Positions 9,521-20,870 of a DNA stretch of 64,000 nt are shown in pieces. The stretch's first letter is position 1; each line of letters opens with the position of its first letter. A model generated the notes under the pieces. That model did no database searches, was not told the DNA's origin, and saw nothing but the letters and a program-made list of their open reading frames with translations. Origin of the DNA: Helianthus annuus (lineage: Eukaryota > Streptophyta > Magnoliopsida > Asterales > Asteraceae); contig NC_035433.2 of NCBI RefSeq assembly GCF_002127325.2, positions 123,534,088 to 123,598,087 of the forward strand, given 5' to 3'. The translations under genes were made by a program, and so were the position numbers.

Positions 9521-10362
9521 ACCTGATTTGGTCTTTTTTGTTGTATAGTTTACCAATACTCAAATCGGAATGCACTTACAGGTTCGTAGGCTAAAGATAT
9601 CGGCTTTTTTCATATTTTGTTCGTGGGTCTGGTATGTTATTTGATATTTTAACGTTTTTGTTCTTCAATCTGGAGAGGATATACATGTTTTGTTTGTTTG
9701 TTTTTTTAGTTGGTAAGTCAATTAATCAAAGAAATTGGGTGTTTTTAACTAGATTTTGTGATATATGAAGTGGTATCAATATTCTTGGGTCCTTACATTT
9801 GAATCATACAGTTAATTTTATATTATGGTGCTGAATTGTTGATTATAGGAGAACATCGTTACAGAGTAGGCGGCTGAGCCGAAAGTTAGGGTTCCGACGC
9901 GGTGGTTCTAGGGCGGCGACATCGCCGCGGTTGTGAAGATAACAGGCTACACAACCATAGCATTCAAGGGTAGACCAGCTTCACCCGCCTTTCGCAAATT
10001 TTATTAGCGTACTTTCGAACATCAGATGACTAGAAGAAAAGTTGCCCTTATTCTTGGAGGAAGGTAGTATGCTACATAAATCTTTTTGGCTGCAGCCTAC
10101 TTTTCGTTCATATGAATCATGGGTGTTTAGATCTGTATACACTTGCAATTTGTAATTAAATATATTATCTATCCTTCGTTTTGTTACTAAATCTAAATGC
10201 TAGGTTGCTGATAATTTATTTGTACTTAGATCTACTCATAATCACAAAAAAGCACTAATTCCATGACATACTTTATGACATCTTCATGGTTCATTAATAT
10301 TAATTAATTAAAAACTAAATATTATCTCTAAATCTTTTAAATAACAAGTATGTTAATGGCAG

Positions 10363-10733
10363 CGATGTGAAGAAAAAGGCATTGCAAGTTGTGATATTGT
10401 TTTGATAAAGTATTTGGAGGGTAAGAAACAAGTTCATCTTCTCCAACAAGTCGATAAAAGTGGAGGGCATTCTGGGCGATATCAAGTTAATGGGTTACTG
10501 TCGGGTTAAAAATAGAAAAAGAATATAAACATTGATTGGAAAACTTGCAAGAAGTTTGACTTGTAATATGTTGTTCTGTTGTTTTGGTTTATGTTATGCA
10601 GCCTTCTTCTAGCCCTTGCTGGGTGAAGGTGTTTGGTTTTGCACCACCTACTGAAATTCAACCCCGTCCGTTGGCTGCCAATGCATTGGATTTGAGGGAA
10701 TCTATAACAATTGGTAAAACCGCTCCGGATAGT
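10363..10733 (+). pseudogene. Two captured exons of an unrecognised host gene
   Basis: Exon-like piece 1 starts after GGCAG (AG at 10361-10362), is open for 48 codons and stops at TAA 10507-10509; it includes KYLEGKKQVHLLQQV. Exon-like piece 2 (10602-10733) lies between a pyrimidine-rich ATGCAG acceptor and an AGT/GTACGT donor. It is exactly 44 codons in phase 0, with PCWVKVFGFAPPTEIQ near its start. A third short piece after TTTCAG at about 11611 is open for about 18 codons. I do not recognise the family. The clean splice borders show origin from a genuine intron-containing gene. The stop in piece 1 and the lack of flanking exons suggest a fragment. Confidence 0.5.
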
Positions 10734-11068
10734 GTACGTATTTCCATTGTGGTTTTTTTTATCACTTATATGTCTGCTCATATAAACAACAAACTTGCAT
10801 ACATTAGAGAAGATGGTCAAACCTTTTGATTATTTTAAGTCTTAAAAAGGTCAAATAGCTAAACAGGGAAATGTCAAATGGGTAACTTCTACTGTTATAA
10901 AGCCAACACAATTGCAAGTTATATATTATTGCAAGTTAATTGCATCAATCGTTTAAACAGCAACATAATTGCTTAATTGCTGATTATGTTTATAATGAAG
11001 ACCAAAGTGATCAATGATACACTTTGCAAATCAAACCAATTGTGTGAACACTAGAACTCCGTTAACAT

Positions 11069-11205
11069 GTTAGATACTTTTTATGATGCAGATTATATCT
11101 CTTCCGTTTGACATCTTGCTTTGACTTTGATCACAAAACAGCTAGATACTTTTTATGTTGTATCTTTTCCATTGGACATCTTGCTTTCACTTTGATCACA
11201 AAACA
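11069..11205 (+). repeat. Imperfect tandem duplication of about 66 bp in the Helitron
   Basis: The sequence GATACTTTTTATG ... GACATCTTGCTTT ... GATCACAAAACAG occurs twice in succession. A shorter duplication around ATTCCAAAAAATATGT follows at 11507-11600. These are local duplications in the intron-like DNA of the captured gene. Confidence 0.55.
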
Positions 11206-12055
11206 GTCGATAATTGAAACAGGTAGTGTTTTACCTTTCTTTACATGACTCAGTAGTATTTTCCTATATATGTTTTCATGTTGATGCATAAAGATGCGGA
11301 TGCTTAAATTCCAAGATATCCCATTCTTTAGTCAAAATTGTTCAGCATTCTTCATAGATCCCCTTTTTCTAACTGTTTTATTGGTTTATATACCAAGTTA
11401 TTTTAGCAACTTTTTGTCTATAAAAGCCTATGTACTTACGAAATGCAAAAAGATAGACTAGTCCATGGTTTTAGAACAATGTTGGATGTCTAGAGAAAAT
11501 ATACTCATTCCAAAAAATATGTATTTTTTTTGGTGATCTAAGGTGACTTGGTATCATGTTCTTATTTATATACTTATTCCAAAAAAATATGTCTTTTTTT
11601 TTTCTTTCAGGCTGATGCAGACAGTCTCGCAGTGCAGTCGCAGATAAGGCATATACTCTTATGAGTTGTGACACTGCAATCCATTCCTTCGGTATGGGTG
11701 AATTAATTAATTATTTTGTGACTCAAATTTAGATAGTTGACTAAATTGTATATAGATGTGTACATTTGTTTGCAATTTAATAGAGAAGAATTAGCATGAT
11801 CTGCTTAATGAAAGCAAGTGATACTTTTGTGTGCTTTTCATCTTTTTAAAATGTCACGGGTTAACCTTTTCTTTATAGAAGATCGCCTTATATGTAACTA
11901 AACTTGATTCGTTTATAAGTAAATTCTTTCATTTTGTAGAACGACTTGGCGTAGCGCGCTGCAACGCGCGCGGGTTAAACCCTAGTTTTTAATCAATTTA
12001 CAATCGATATGTATATAAATAGGTTTGTATTTTTACACCAACTTTAGCTTGAAAA

Positions 12056-12763
12056 CGGGCATGTTCATGTTCGTTTATATTTGTTCGTTTAAAGCCTAAA
12101 CGAACAGTTCATGAACATAAACGTACACAAATGAACATAAACGAACACAAGTGAACATAAACAAAAATATTAACTGAATATATTTGAATAAACATAAACA
12201 AACATAAATTAACATGATTGAACAAACATAAACGAACACAAATGAATGTAATTGAATAAAATATAAACACAAACACAATTTAACATTAGTGAACACAAAC
12301 AAACAAGTCTAATATAATAGTTTTTTATATCCGAAAACACGTCTAAATTAAGGTTTATAGATACTAAAATTAACTAGTTTTTTTATATAAGTATTAAGAA
12401 AGTGATCAGTTACGATCTTAGAAAAATTTTAAAATTTCATTTTTAGTTATATTTATATAAGTAGTTAGAAATCATAATATTTATATAAACATAACTATTT
12501 ATGTATTTACTAAAATTTAAACGAACATAAACGGACGTAAATAAATGAACATACACGAACGTTATCGAACATAAATGAACGAACATAAACGAACGTTCAT
12601 GAACATAAATGAACGAACACAAGGAGTGTTCATGTTCGTTTATTTAATTAAACGAACACAATTTTTTGTTCGTGTTCGTTCGTTTATTAAATAAACGAAC
12701 ATAAACGAACTTCCCGCCGAACAAGTTCAAGAACAGTTCATGAAGTTTCGGTTCGTTTACAGG
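12056..12763. repeat. GAACATAAACGAAC-rich interspersed repeat
   Basis: Many variants of GAACATAAACGAACAC and its complement GTTCGTTTATGTTC fill this interval, with the outer parts in inverted orientation (GTTCATGTTCGTTTA at the left, CGGTTCGTTTACAGG at the right). Copy 2 has a short unrelated stretch at the same place (about 40150-40215), so this is an insertion or replacement in copy 1. The inverted ends suggest a MITE-like or foldback element amplified internally. The superfamily is not clear. Confidence 0.6.
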
Positions 12764-12800
12764 CCTAGTCAACCGACTTCAAGAGAATCTGGTCTCATTG

Positions 12801-15800
12801 TGTGACAACCCTCACCAAACCAGGTATCCGTACGAATTAATTAGTATTTAATTACTGCTCAATTACTGTGCTTGCTTACAATGGTAAATAAACTTCTACA
12901 TGATTTCTGAAATATATATAACCATGCCTCATACTCTATTTGCTGTTACTCTATTATTTACATACAGAACTTTAGTGACAACCTTGATGCACAAAAGCAC
13001 AGTAGCACAATGAACGGATAACCCATTTAACACGCTGATATAGCCAGCACCAGGCGGACACTGCCTCTAAGGCCTGTATGAGCCAGAGATAGTTTACTAC
13101 ACCCATAGAGAGTGTAGGGAAGTGAGGATTGTAGAACTGCGTCACTAGGTGATAATTACAGTGACCGGATGTGCCTAAAACGTACTTTAAGTACAAAATT
13201 CAGCACTTTAAATAAAAATTCAGATTAAGCTAACTAATAAAGTGCCAAAACATGAGAAAAATATTACTAGTCACTTTCCAAAGTGTCGGGAATTCTTCGT
13301 GTCACTAAAAATAATAATAACGACACTTTAAAGCTTTGTTAAGTACTTTAACGGATCACTATCCAACCGAACAACCGGACTATACCCGGAATATAAAAAT
13401 ATTGCCATTAACATTGTTTTTCTTTTTCTGAGCCAGTTAGGGCCCCCGAATACCCTAACACCCGTTACAACTTACTACACACTAGAAATGGTTAACCTCC
13501 TAACTTATCTAACTATAACCTAACTATTAGTTGGAAACCAACCATAAGCCCCCCCCCCCCAACCGAATTCGGTCACCATATGGTAACACATTGTCCTTTA
13601 TTTGATTATAATAATCTTGTATGTTTAATATCTAGCAAGCATAGTAACCCTTGGGTAATTAAGTTGAGATTTGTCTATAAGTATCTAACATAACCCATCA
13701 TTCCTTCACAGCACACATCAAAACACCACACTACTCTCTCCCTCCTCTCTCACTTTCGGCCGAGAGCCACCCCACACCCATCCATCATTTTCGATTTCGT
13801 TCAAGCCTTTCCATACATCTACAAGGGTTAAGGATTGCGTATAAGGAAGCTCGGTGCACTCGGATTGTGAAGGACCTCGCTACATTGCTTTTATCCACTT
13901 GATTTCCGACTAGTTTCTTCCCTAGCCTCGAGCTAGTAGTAAGTGACTCTAAACGCCTTCTTGATCTATTCTAAAGTGGTTAAAATGAACTTTGTCGGTT
14001 AAAAATCGTGAACATACAAGATTACATATGAAAAGTTTACAAAAGTGATAAATATGTTGGATAAAAGCTATGAAGTTGTGTAAAACTTGTAAGACTTGTT
14101 TTGTTGTGATTATTTAGTGTCGATCTATGTTAGTAGTAGCTCGGATCATCATCTAACCCGGATTAGTCATGTTCATGAAACATGACTTAGAGTATGTTAA
14201 AGTATGAAAGGGGTTAAATGATAAACACTACTACATATCAAGCATGAACTTGTGTAAAAATAATTTTTCTTATGAAATAGTGTTCTAAACTAGTAGATCT
14301 ACGGATCTACAAGTGGTATTTTCAAAGGACCAAGCGTCAAAAGAAATCATATTTTCTAAACTGGGTTTTACATGAACAAGAGTGATTTTTGTAAACACGC
14401 AAATGTGTAGACACTTGTGTAACACAAGGTTTTGACAAAAGAACTATTTTTGTAAATGTTGACAAGAAGTTGTAAAGATGTAACTTCTTTAAAAACGAGA
14501 CTTTTAAGAAACCGAATTGATTTATACAAAGATCCACTAAAAATAATGGAAGATTTCTACACATTTTAGATAAACCACAAGTTCATGTGTTTTTGCGATT
14601 TATATCTAGTTTGACTAGTTTAACGTTGAAATATTGATTGTTAATGTTGGGAACATTATTGATTTGAATTTTAAAAGAAAATGATACGCTTGAAAGCGTG
14701 GCCACCTCCAGTTACAGGGGAAACTCTGGCGAAATTTTTCTAAAAACCTAACACTTGGAAATATTTTCATCACAAGTGTTATAAATATATTTTTAACTTG
14801 TTTTCAAAAATGTAAATTTCGCCACGATTTTATTTACAACAATTCTAAGTGTCAGAGGTGGGATTTTCACAAAATAAAACGTGATAAATATATATTTAGA
14901 GTATATATTTTTCATAACAACACTTGTGAAATTTTTATGATTATTTTGTGAACTACGTAAATATTATTTTTAGGGTAAAAATAATATTACCAAATATTAA
15001 CGATTCCAAAATAATACGAACGCCTTCACAATAAATATTAAGTTACAACGGTATAATTATTACCACCCGATCTTTAAATGTAACTTACGCATTTTCGGAA
15101 AAATACTAATGAACGCGTATATTGACAAGAGTATTATTTTGGGGAAAAATTATAAGGAGTAAAATATAATATTTTTGGGAAAAATATTTATATTTTGGAA
15201 GTAAGGTATTTTTGATTAATGAAATAAAATATATTTTATTAAGTGAGACTTAATAATACATTACAAACGCACATGTATTAAAACCCCCATCCTTGGGAAG
15301 GAACGTATTTACCAAATATTTGCAAAGAGTAATTACGAAATAGTTGTCTAACTATTTCCCAAAGACATTAAACCTTAAGCTAAGACACGGCCGTCCGTCT
15401 AATAAAGTTAGTACGTGTAGGTCGTCGCACAGCAGATTGATCAGGAGATTTACTTGATAGAGACGCACCACTGTGAGTTCATGTCCCTCTTTTCTCTTAA
15501 CTGTTTTCAGTTTTCTAAACCGCGGGGGTGAAATACATGTTACTATGATTACAAGCACTTTTTACATGGTATGGTTAGAGTAAGGAGGGTTATTATTTAG
15601 ATCATGTGAGTGGGTAGGCGCAACTTGAGGCCATGAATCCTCATTGTAGGACCGAGGGACAGTAGCGGTAGATCTATCTGGGTGTAGCGAGCCCAGCCCC
15701 AGGCCCAGCGTAACGGACCTCTGGGTGACTTTGTATCCAACGCCAAATATGCTAGGTTTGAGTCTTCCTACTTGCACGTCACACATATCAATGGCCTTGC

Positions 15801-16279
15801 AAACCATTGGTGATCTCTTTTCCTTATTTGCTACATACCAGGATTTTATACTTACAAAGGTTTTACTTACTCACTACACATGAACTTGCTCAACAATTTT
15901 TGTTGATTTTTCCAACTTACATGTATTTCAGGTAATTAAGGATCTGGCATGGTATGATACGTTTTTCACGCTGCATAAGAGAAATAAGGTCATCCAAGTT
16001 TAGGGGTCGTGGCTCTTGCCTGGACGAGCCACAGTTCTTAAACTACGTCTGCTTTATGTTTGTGGTTATAAATTCTGAACAATGTTTTTATGTTATTAGG
16101 TTGTAATCTCCGTTGCATGTGTCAGCACTTTAAAACAATGTTGTGGTACTTTTATTTTGAAACTTAAATCAATGGATGATCTGCATGGTTTTATTTTCAT
16201 ATAGCTTTGTTATGATTAAGCTATAGTATTAAGAAGTCACACCAAATTAACCACGCTTCCGCAAAGCCAGGGTGTGACA
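12801..16279 (+). repeat. 5' LTR of the outer element (3479 bp)
   Basis: Starts TGTGACAACCC and ends CCAGGGTGTGACA. A TATA-like TCTATAAGTATC near 13672 precedes a CACACATCAAAACACC stretch and a CT-rich leader, a plausible U3/R boundary. There are no genes inside. By eye it differs from the 3' LTR at only a few tens of positions (about 1%), apart from the MITE insertion there. The C-tract at 13550-13560 is longer than in the 3' LTR. Confidence 0.9.
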
Positions 16280-16282
16280 GCT

Positions 16283-16294
16283 TGGTATCAGAGC
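16283..16294 (+). other. Primer-binding site of the outer element
   Basis: TGGTATCAGAGC three bases after the 5' LTR matches the 3' end of plant initiator methionine tRNA, used to prime minus-strand DNA synthesis. Confidence 0.85.
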
Positions 16295-16442
16295 TCTGAT
16301 CATAGCGAATTAGGATTCTTTCTCGAGTCTAGACTATGATCACTAGGGTTCTCACGGAAACATTTTTACACTACATACCACTTAAGTCCAGATCCAAAAC
16401 GTTTTTACAAACAAATGTTGAGCACATTTTATTTATTATTTA

Positions 16443-16640
16443 TAGGCTCAGTCTGGGAGGCTGAGGCTCGGTCTGGGAGGCCGAGGCTCGGTCTGGGAGA
16501 CCGAGGTAGTTGTCTAGTGGGACTAGGAAGAGCAGTCTGGGAGGCTAGTGGGACTAGGAAGAGCAGTCTGGGAGGCTGGGAGGCTAGTGGGACTAGGAAG
16601 ATCAGTCTGGGAGGCTGGGAGGCTAGTGGGACTAGGAGAA
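16443..16640 (+). repeat. Minisatellite in the outer element leader
   Basis: Repeated GGCTCGGTCTGGGAGGCCGA units are followed by GGCTAGTGGGACTAGGAAGA / GCAGTCTGGGAGGCTGGGA units, three to four times each, with small length changes. It lies between the PBS and the acidic accessory region. Confidence 0.75.
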
Positions 16641-16709
16641 CTGTTTGATTGCTTATTGGTGACTAATGTGTTTATTTGACTATGTGATTGATTATTTGTG
16701 CTTATGTGT

Positions 16710-17762
16710 GTTTAAGCCTTCATCCGGCACAGGAGGGTCGGACACCACTGACCCTATGCCCGTAGTATCAGACGACATAGCCCCATCAAAGCCTGAGGTG
16801 TATAACTCAGCTACTACCAGCACGGACGATGATGATTTCCAGCCATTCGCACTACCCGATGTCGTGGCTGAGCCCGCTGATAGCCCTATCGCTGGGGAGT
16901 TGCCGCTCGCGGTGATCCCTGCCCCTGTACCTCTTGCCGCTTACCCTATTGTTGATTTCCCCTTGACGTAGGCGCTGACGACGACGTCGACTTGTTGATG
17001 AGAACCCACTCAAGGATGACATGGAGGGCGAGGCCCTTATTGCTGCTGGTGATCTCCTGCTTCTCGCTGATGCTCCTGCGGAGGAGGCACCCATCCATTC
17101 ACCTGACTCAGATTCCTTTGAGTTTGTAGCATCTGCACCTTCACATGCACCGGGAATGCAGCATCATTCACACGACACGAACCCTGATATGGCATCATCT
17201 GCTACACCTGCGCCTGCCCCTAGCTTTGCGTTTGATCATGACATTGAGTTTATTCACTTAGATCAGCCCATGAGAGACCCTGTTGACCCTATGTTTGCTG
17301 ATCCCGCAGATTTTTGAGATGAAGTTTGACGATCTAGAGCCTGCAATGGCCCCCGAGCCAATAGTTGTTCCAGACCCCGTATTCGAGCATGACCCTATTC
17401 ATGCTGATGTACCCGCTGTTGATCCTTTGATTGATGATGTACCTATCGATGATCATCCTATTGTTGCTCCACTGTTGGAGGATGAGCATGCTGTTGGTGC
17501 TCATGTTGATGCCCCTCACATTGCTGATATTCCTGCTGATCCTGTTATTGCCCCTTTTCCTGACCCTGTGCCTGTACAGTTCGATCATGCGCCTTTTGCG
17601 ACCCAAGTTGATCTTCGATACGCGCACACCCAAAATGGGTGGATAGACGATGACAATGGTTACCCACCTTTCGAGTTTCCTGTGACACTCTCTTGTGGCT
17701 CCTGTTTCAGCCCCTGTTTCAGTTCCTATGGATGCACCTTTGTTACCCACACTCATCGCTGA
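16710..17762 (+). pseudogene. Acidic/proline-rich accessory reading region upstream of gag, frameshifted
   Basis: Three overlapping open stretches in three different frames (to 16971, 17021-17317 and 17283-17762) share the same unusual composition, rich in Asp, Pro, Ala, Val and His, with repeated pieces such as PADPVIAPFPDPVPV. This implies one ancestral coding region broken by at least two frameshifts. It occupies the position between PBS and gag, where the nested element also has extra ORFs. Function unknown. It has no resemblance to gag, protease or polymerase domains. Confidence 0.55.
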
Positions 17763-19111
17763 TGTTCACCACACCGTTACATGACCCGGAGCCTGCACTT
17801 GAGCTAGCTACTACGCCATTTGGGTCAGCTTGATGTTGCGCCTGCTGAACCTACACCTATACTTGGTCTCGATCCTGTTTCTTTTTAGTCTGCCAGACGT
17901 TGCACCCCTTATATCTACCTGCATCAGGCAACCCCCTCATTTGTGGTGAGGTTCGTTTTCCCTTGTGAAGATCGACGCCCGTTGCGCCATCGTGCCTAAC
18001 ACTTTTTGTCAGGACATACCCGCGCCTCGTAGTGATGCTCCAGGCCGCACCGCTTGCTACATTCACCTCTACAACGCTCGATAAGCCGATTTGATGGTCC
18101 CTATAAACGCACTATGCTAACTATAAACCCTTATCATTCCTCGCATTATGAAAAACACACACAGGATAAGTTGCTCCTGTAACGTCAACTGCAGTTGAGG
18201 ATATGAGTCGCGGAACGTTGAAGCTTGAGCTGACACCACAAAGGGCAACTTCAAATGCAAAACATTACATAACCAAAAACATGAGTTAAGTGTCTACATC
18301 ACAAGACAACATATTGTCTGAAAATTTTAAGTAAAACACCACGTCCTCCACCAGCATGCCTCGATCCGCCACGTACATCAGGATCCCTTTTATGCTCTTG
18401 ACCTCTGATATTTCACCGTCCACAGGATTTTTGATGCTCGTTCCTTTTAACATTGAGCGGCAAATCAGTTGACTACTTCGAGGAACATACAAGCTCGCGG
18501 AGGAATTCAAGCATGTCGACAGTTTACTTTTCTTTCCTCCCCCACCTTAGTCACCAGAAATGTTGGTGTCTGGATAACGCAGGTTGCATTACGATTGGGT
18601 AGTGACACCAAGATTGTGGAGGTTTGTGAGGACCATGACTGACTACGTAATTTAGTTATGCTGATATACTCGTTGGGCAAGGGTAGGGAGACCCGGTGAC
18701 CCTGATAATGCGATACCTTTTGTAAGACGATGAAATTGTAGCCGGAAAACGATGGGAACCAATTGCCATTAAGCATGCACCAAAACATTATGGCCAATAA
18801 CCAACAAAAGCTCAGTCGCCATGTCATTGCTAAATGCGATCAGTAACGCTTAAGTGCGTACTAAAATTTTAATACTACATGTTTACTTGCTATACTTTCA
18901 TTAAACGAAACCCTCAAATTACATACGAATGCTATGATGTTGATGCAATGTGCTTACTCGTTTAAGGAAAACTTAATCATAAGACGTGTTACCAATATAA
19001 CGGGAATGTGCTATGACTGAGAAACACGTGTTTATTTGTTATACTTTCGGTAAACATGATTCCAATTACTTACTTGATGAATTGCGTGATGTGTAATATG
19101 ATGACTTAAAT
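17763..19111. other. Outer element internal region without recognisable genes
   Basis: I find no supported coding region on either strand. Short ORFs on the minus strand (18286-18827) have no domain features and are probably chance. The sequence is likely eroded continuation of the accessory region and gag leader. Confidence 0.6.
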
Positions 19112-20470
19112 ATGTGCGATACATGTGTTCCAAACGACTATTTACGTTCCCTGAATAGAAGAGACCTAACTAACATAAACTTCTTCCTAGAAGATGTCGC
19201 ATCAAGAGATCACTCGACTGACCGAGGCAGAATGGTTAGCGCATGCCTCACAAGTCAGAACTCGGCACGAGGTTCTTCGCTACAAACATGGCCGAAGGTG
19301 CCTCAGGGAGAAACCTACCTAACGGTAATGTTTAAGTCACCTAAGACACATTACGAGACGTTTGGAAAGTCCCCAAAGTGCCTTGCTAATACCTTTTGTG
19401 ATGATGAATTCTTGAATACAGGTTGTACCTACCAGCATTTTCTAGAATGCAAACCCCTGAATTTCGGTGGCACGGGAGGTGCCATAGCTTTTGTAAAATG
19501 GGCTGAGAATGTGGATGCCGCTGTGCGAATGAGTGGTTGCACGCCAGAGCAGCAAGTCCCGTACGTTTCCGGATTGCTACAAGATGGAGCTCTATTATGG
19601 TGGGACCGTAAGGTTCGAGAATTGGGCGAGGCTGTAGCATATGCGATGTCATGGAGCGAGCTGAAGGAAATAATGTGGAAGGAGTATTGTTCACAGATTG
19701 ATATCCAAAGGCTGGAATTAGAATTCCGGGAACTACAGAAGGAAGGTCCAGATGTGGTGAAGCACGTACGAAGGCTTTACGATTTGTCGCGAGTCGTTCC
19801 GTACCTGGTGGAACCCGAGTTGAAGAGAATGTAGCAATCCATTTGGGAACTGACACCTCAAGCCTTGAGCTTGATGATGGTATCAACGCCACCATCACCC
19901 ATGATTGCCCATGTGATAGGACTGGAGCTCACTAAGGAAGCACTTAGATTGGTGAAACTTTCAATCCCGGACGAGAAGAAGGAAACACCAGTGGAGACAT
20001 TTGAGAAGAACAAAAGGAAGCTCAGTAAATTCCAAGGAGGTGATCAGGCAAATAACAAGAATAAGGCCAAAAAGGGAAAGATGTACCTGGGTAATCTACC
20101 TAAGTGCGAGAAATGCCAGCGCCATCATAACGGGCGATGCGGTAATAGGAAGTGTGACAACTGTGGTAAAAGGAGACATGAACTGTGGTAAAAGGGGACA
20201 CAGCAGGGAGACGTGTTGGCAGGAGACGAAAAGAGGAAAGGAAGAAAAGGAAGGTTATAACTGCGGTGGTATGGGGCACCTTGGGAAGGATTGCCCAAGG
20301 GAGATTACCCAAGACCATGAAGGAGCATCCAACACCGGAGCTAGTGAAGCATGCTAGGATCCAGATATGGTCGCTGGTACGTTCTTTATCAACCCAAAAT
20401 TTTGCATTCACGTTATTCGATAACAGTGCCGACCATAGCCCCGCATCTCATGAATTTAGGAATCTTCTTA
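19112..20470 (+). pseudogene. Decayed gag with CCHC zinc knuckle and start of protease (outer element)
   Basis: From about 19421 the reading frame shows a Ty3/gypsy retrotransposon gag core: an HFLECKPLNFGGTGGA-type start, GALLWWDRKVRELGE, and a WSELKEIMWKEYC helix region. A TAG interrupts it at 19832. The same protein type continues in another frame from 19865, then Lys-rich linker and zinc-knuckle cysteines (CEKCQRHHNGRC, CDNCGK) with a short local duplication around 20180-20210. Near 20395 a degenerate protease active site reads FDNSADHS where DSGADHS is expected. Several frameshifts and stops make it non-functional. Gag would have formed the virus-like particle. Confidence 0.75.
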
Positions 20471-20739
20471 GTATAGTAAAGAGTAAGTTAGACGACCCAC
20501 TCTTAATGAGGCTGGTTAATAAACGACCTCGACGTAGTAACTAGGATGAACCCGCGGTCGAGCAACCAAGCGGAGAATCGTTATCCGCATTCCGGAGTCG
20601 AACAACGAAGAAATCATGACTCATGAGGCAAGATACGCCTCTACAAACTACAAATTGCTTGAAGGCATGAAGGATGTTGCGTAAAGAATATGTTGTTTCT
20701 TGGCCCATGTCGGGGACAGGAGGAGCCGAAGAACTAAGC

Positions 20740-20870
20740 ATGAAGATCTTCTTATTACAAGAAAATGCCCTAAGGTCTTCCCCGAGGATTTGCCAGAATG
20801 TTCTCTCCCACGGCTAATCCTGTTCACATCAGATAAATTCCCGGCGTCACACCTACAGCCAATACCCCCC
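20740..20870 (+). pseudogene. Remnant of polymerase N-terminus, cut by the nested insertion
   Basis: A stretch reading CPKVFPEDLPE resembles the conserved segment before the reverse transcriptase in gypsy polyproteins (compare [10 protein letters not shown] in the nested element). It ends at the C-tract where the nested element is inserted. The matching continuation is at 29878. Confidence 0.6.

Larger units (their letters stand above)
9216..11985 (+). mobile_element. Helitron (about 2.77 kb) carrying gene fragments
   Basis: The 3' end has a GCGCG-CTGCAA-CGCGC hairpin (about 11954-11969), a GC-rich spacer and CTAG at 11982-11985, followed by T: a canonical Helitron terminus. Copy 2 of the duplication provides the empty site (GTATTTAA followed by TTTTTAATCAA at about 40032-40047), which fixes the insertion between A and T with no TSD. 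The left boundary defined this way starts TTAAAACC and not TC, so the 5' end is atypical or altered. No Rep/helicase gene is present, so the element is non-autonomous. It contains exon-like gene fragments at 10363-10733. Confidence 0.75.
8205..12800 (+). repeat. Tandem duplication copy 1, left part
   Basis: From the CGACCGTTAGGCCCA upstream of the TATA box through the AG-peptide gene and its 3' region, this sequence aligns with 37845-40256. The alignment is interrupted by the Helitron at 9216-11985 and by the GAACATAAACGAAC-rich insert at about 12056-12763. It resumes after the LTR element at 36096 and runs to about 37252. The duplication predates those insertions, since copy 2 lacks them. 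Confidence 0.85.

Noticed and set aside
9252..9521. 89-codon frame in the Helitron
   Set aside because: Its start lies in AT-rich DNA and it runs through an apparent 5'UTR-like block; no domain or codon bias to support a protein.
12972..13196. Minus-strand frame in the outer LTR, repeated at 32086-32319
   Set aside because: Present twice only because both are LTR copies; no promoter, domain or known LTR-encoded protein to support it.
18286..18827. Two minus-strand frames of 74 and 106 codons in the outer element
   Set aside because: No recognisable features; the region belongs to an eroded plus-strand retroelement interior.
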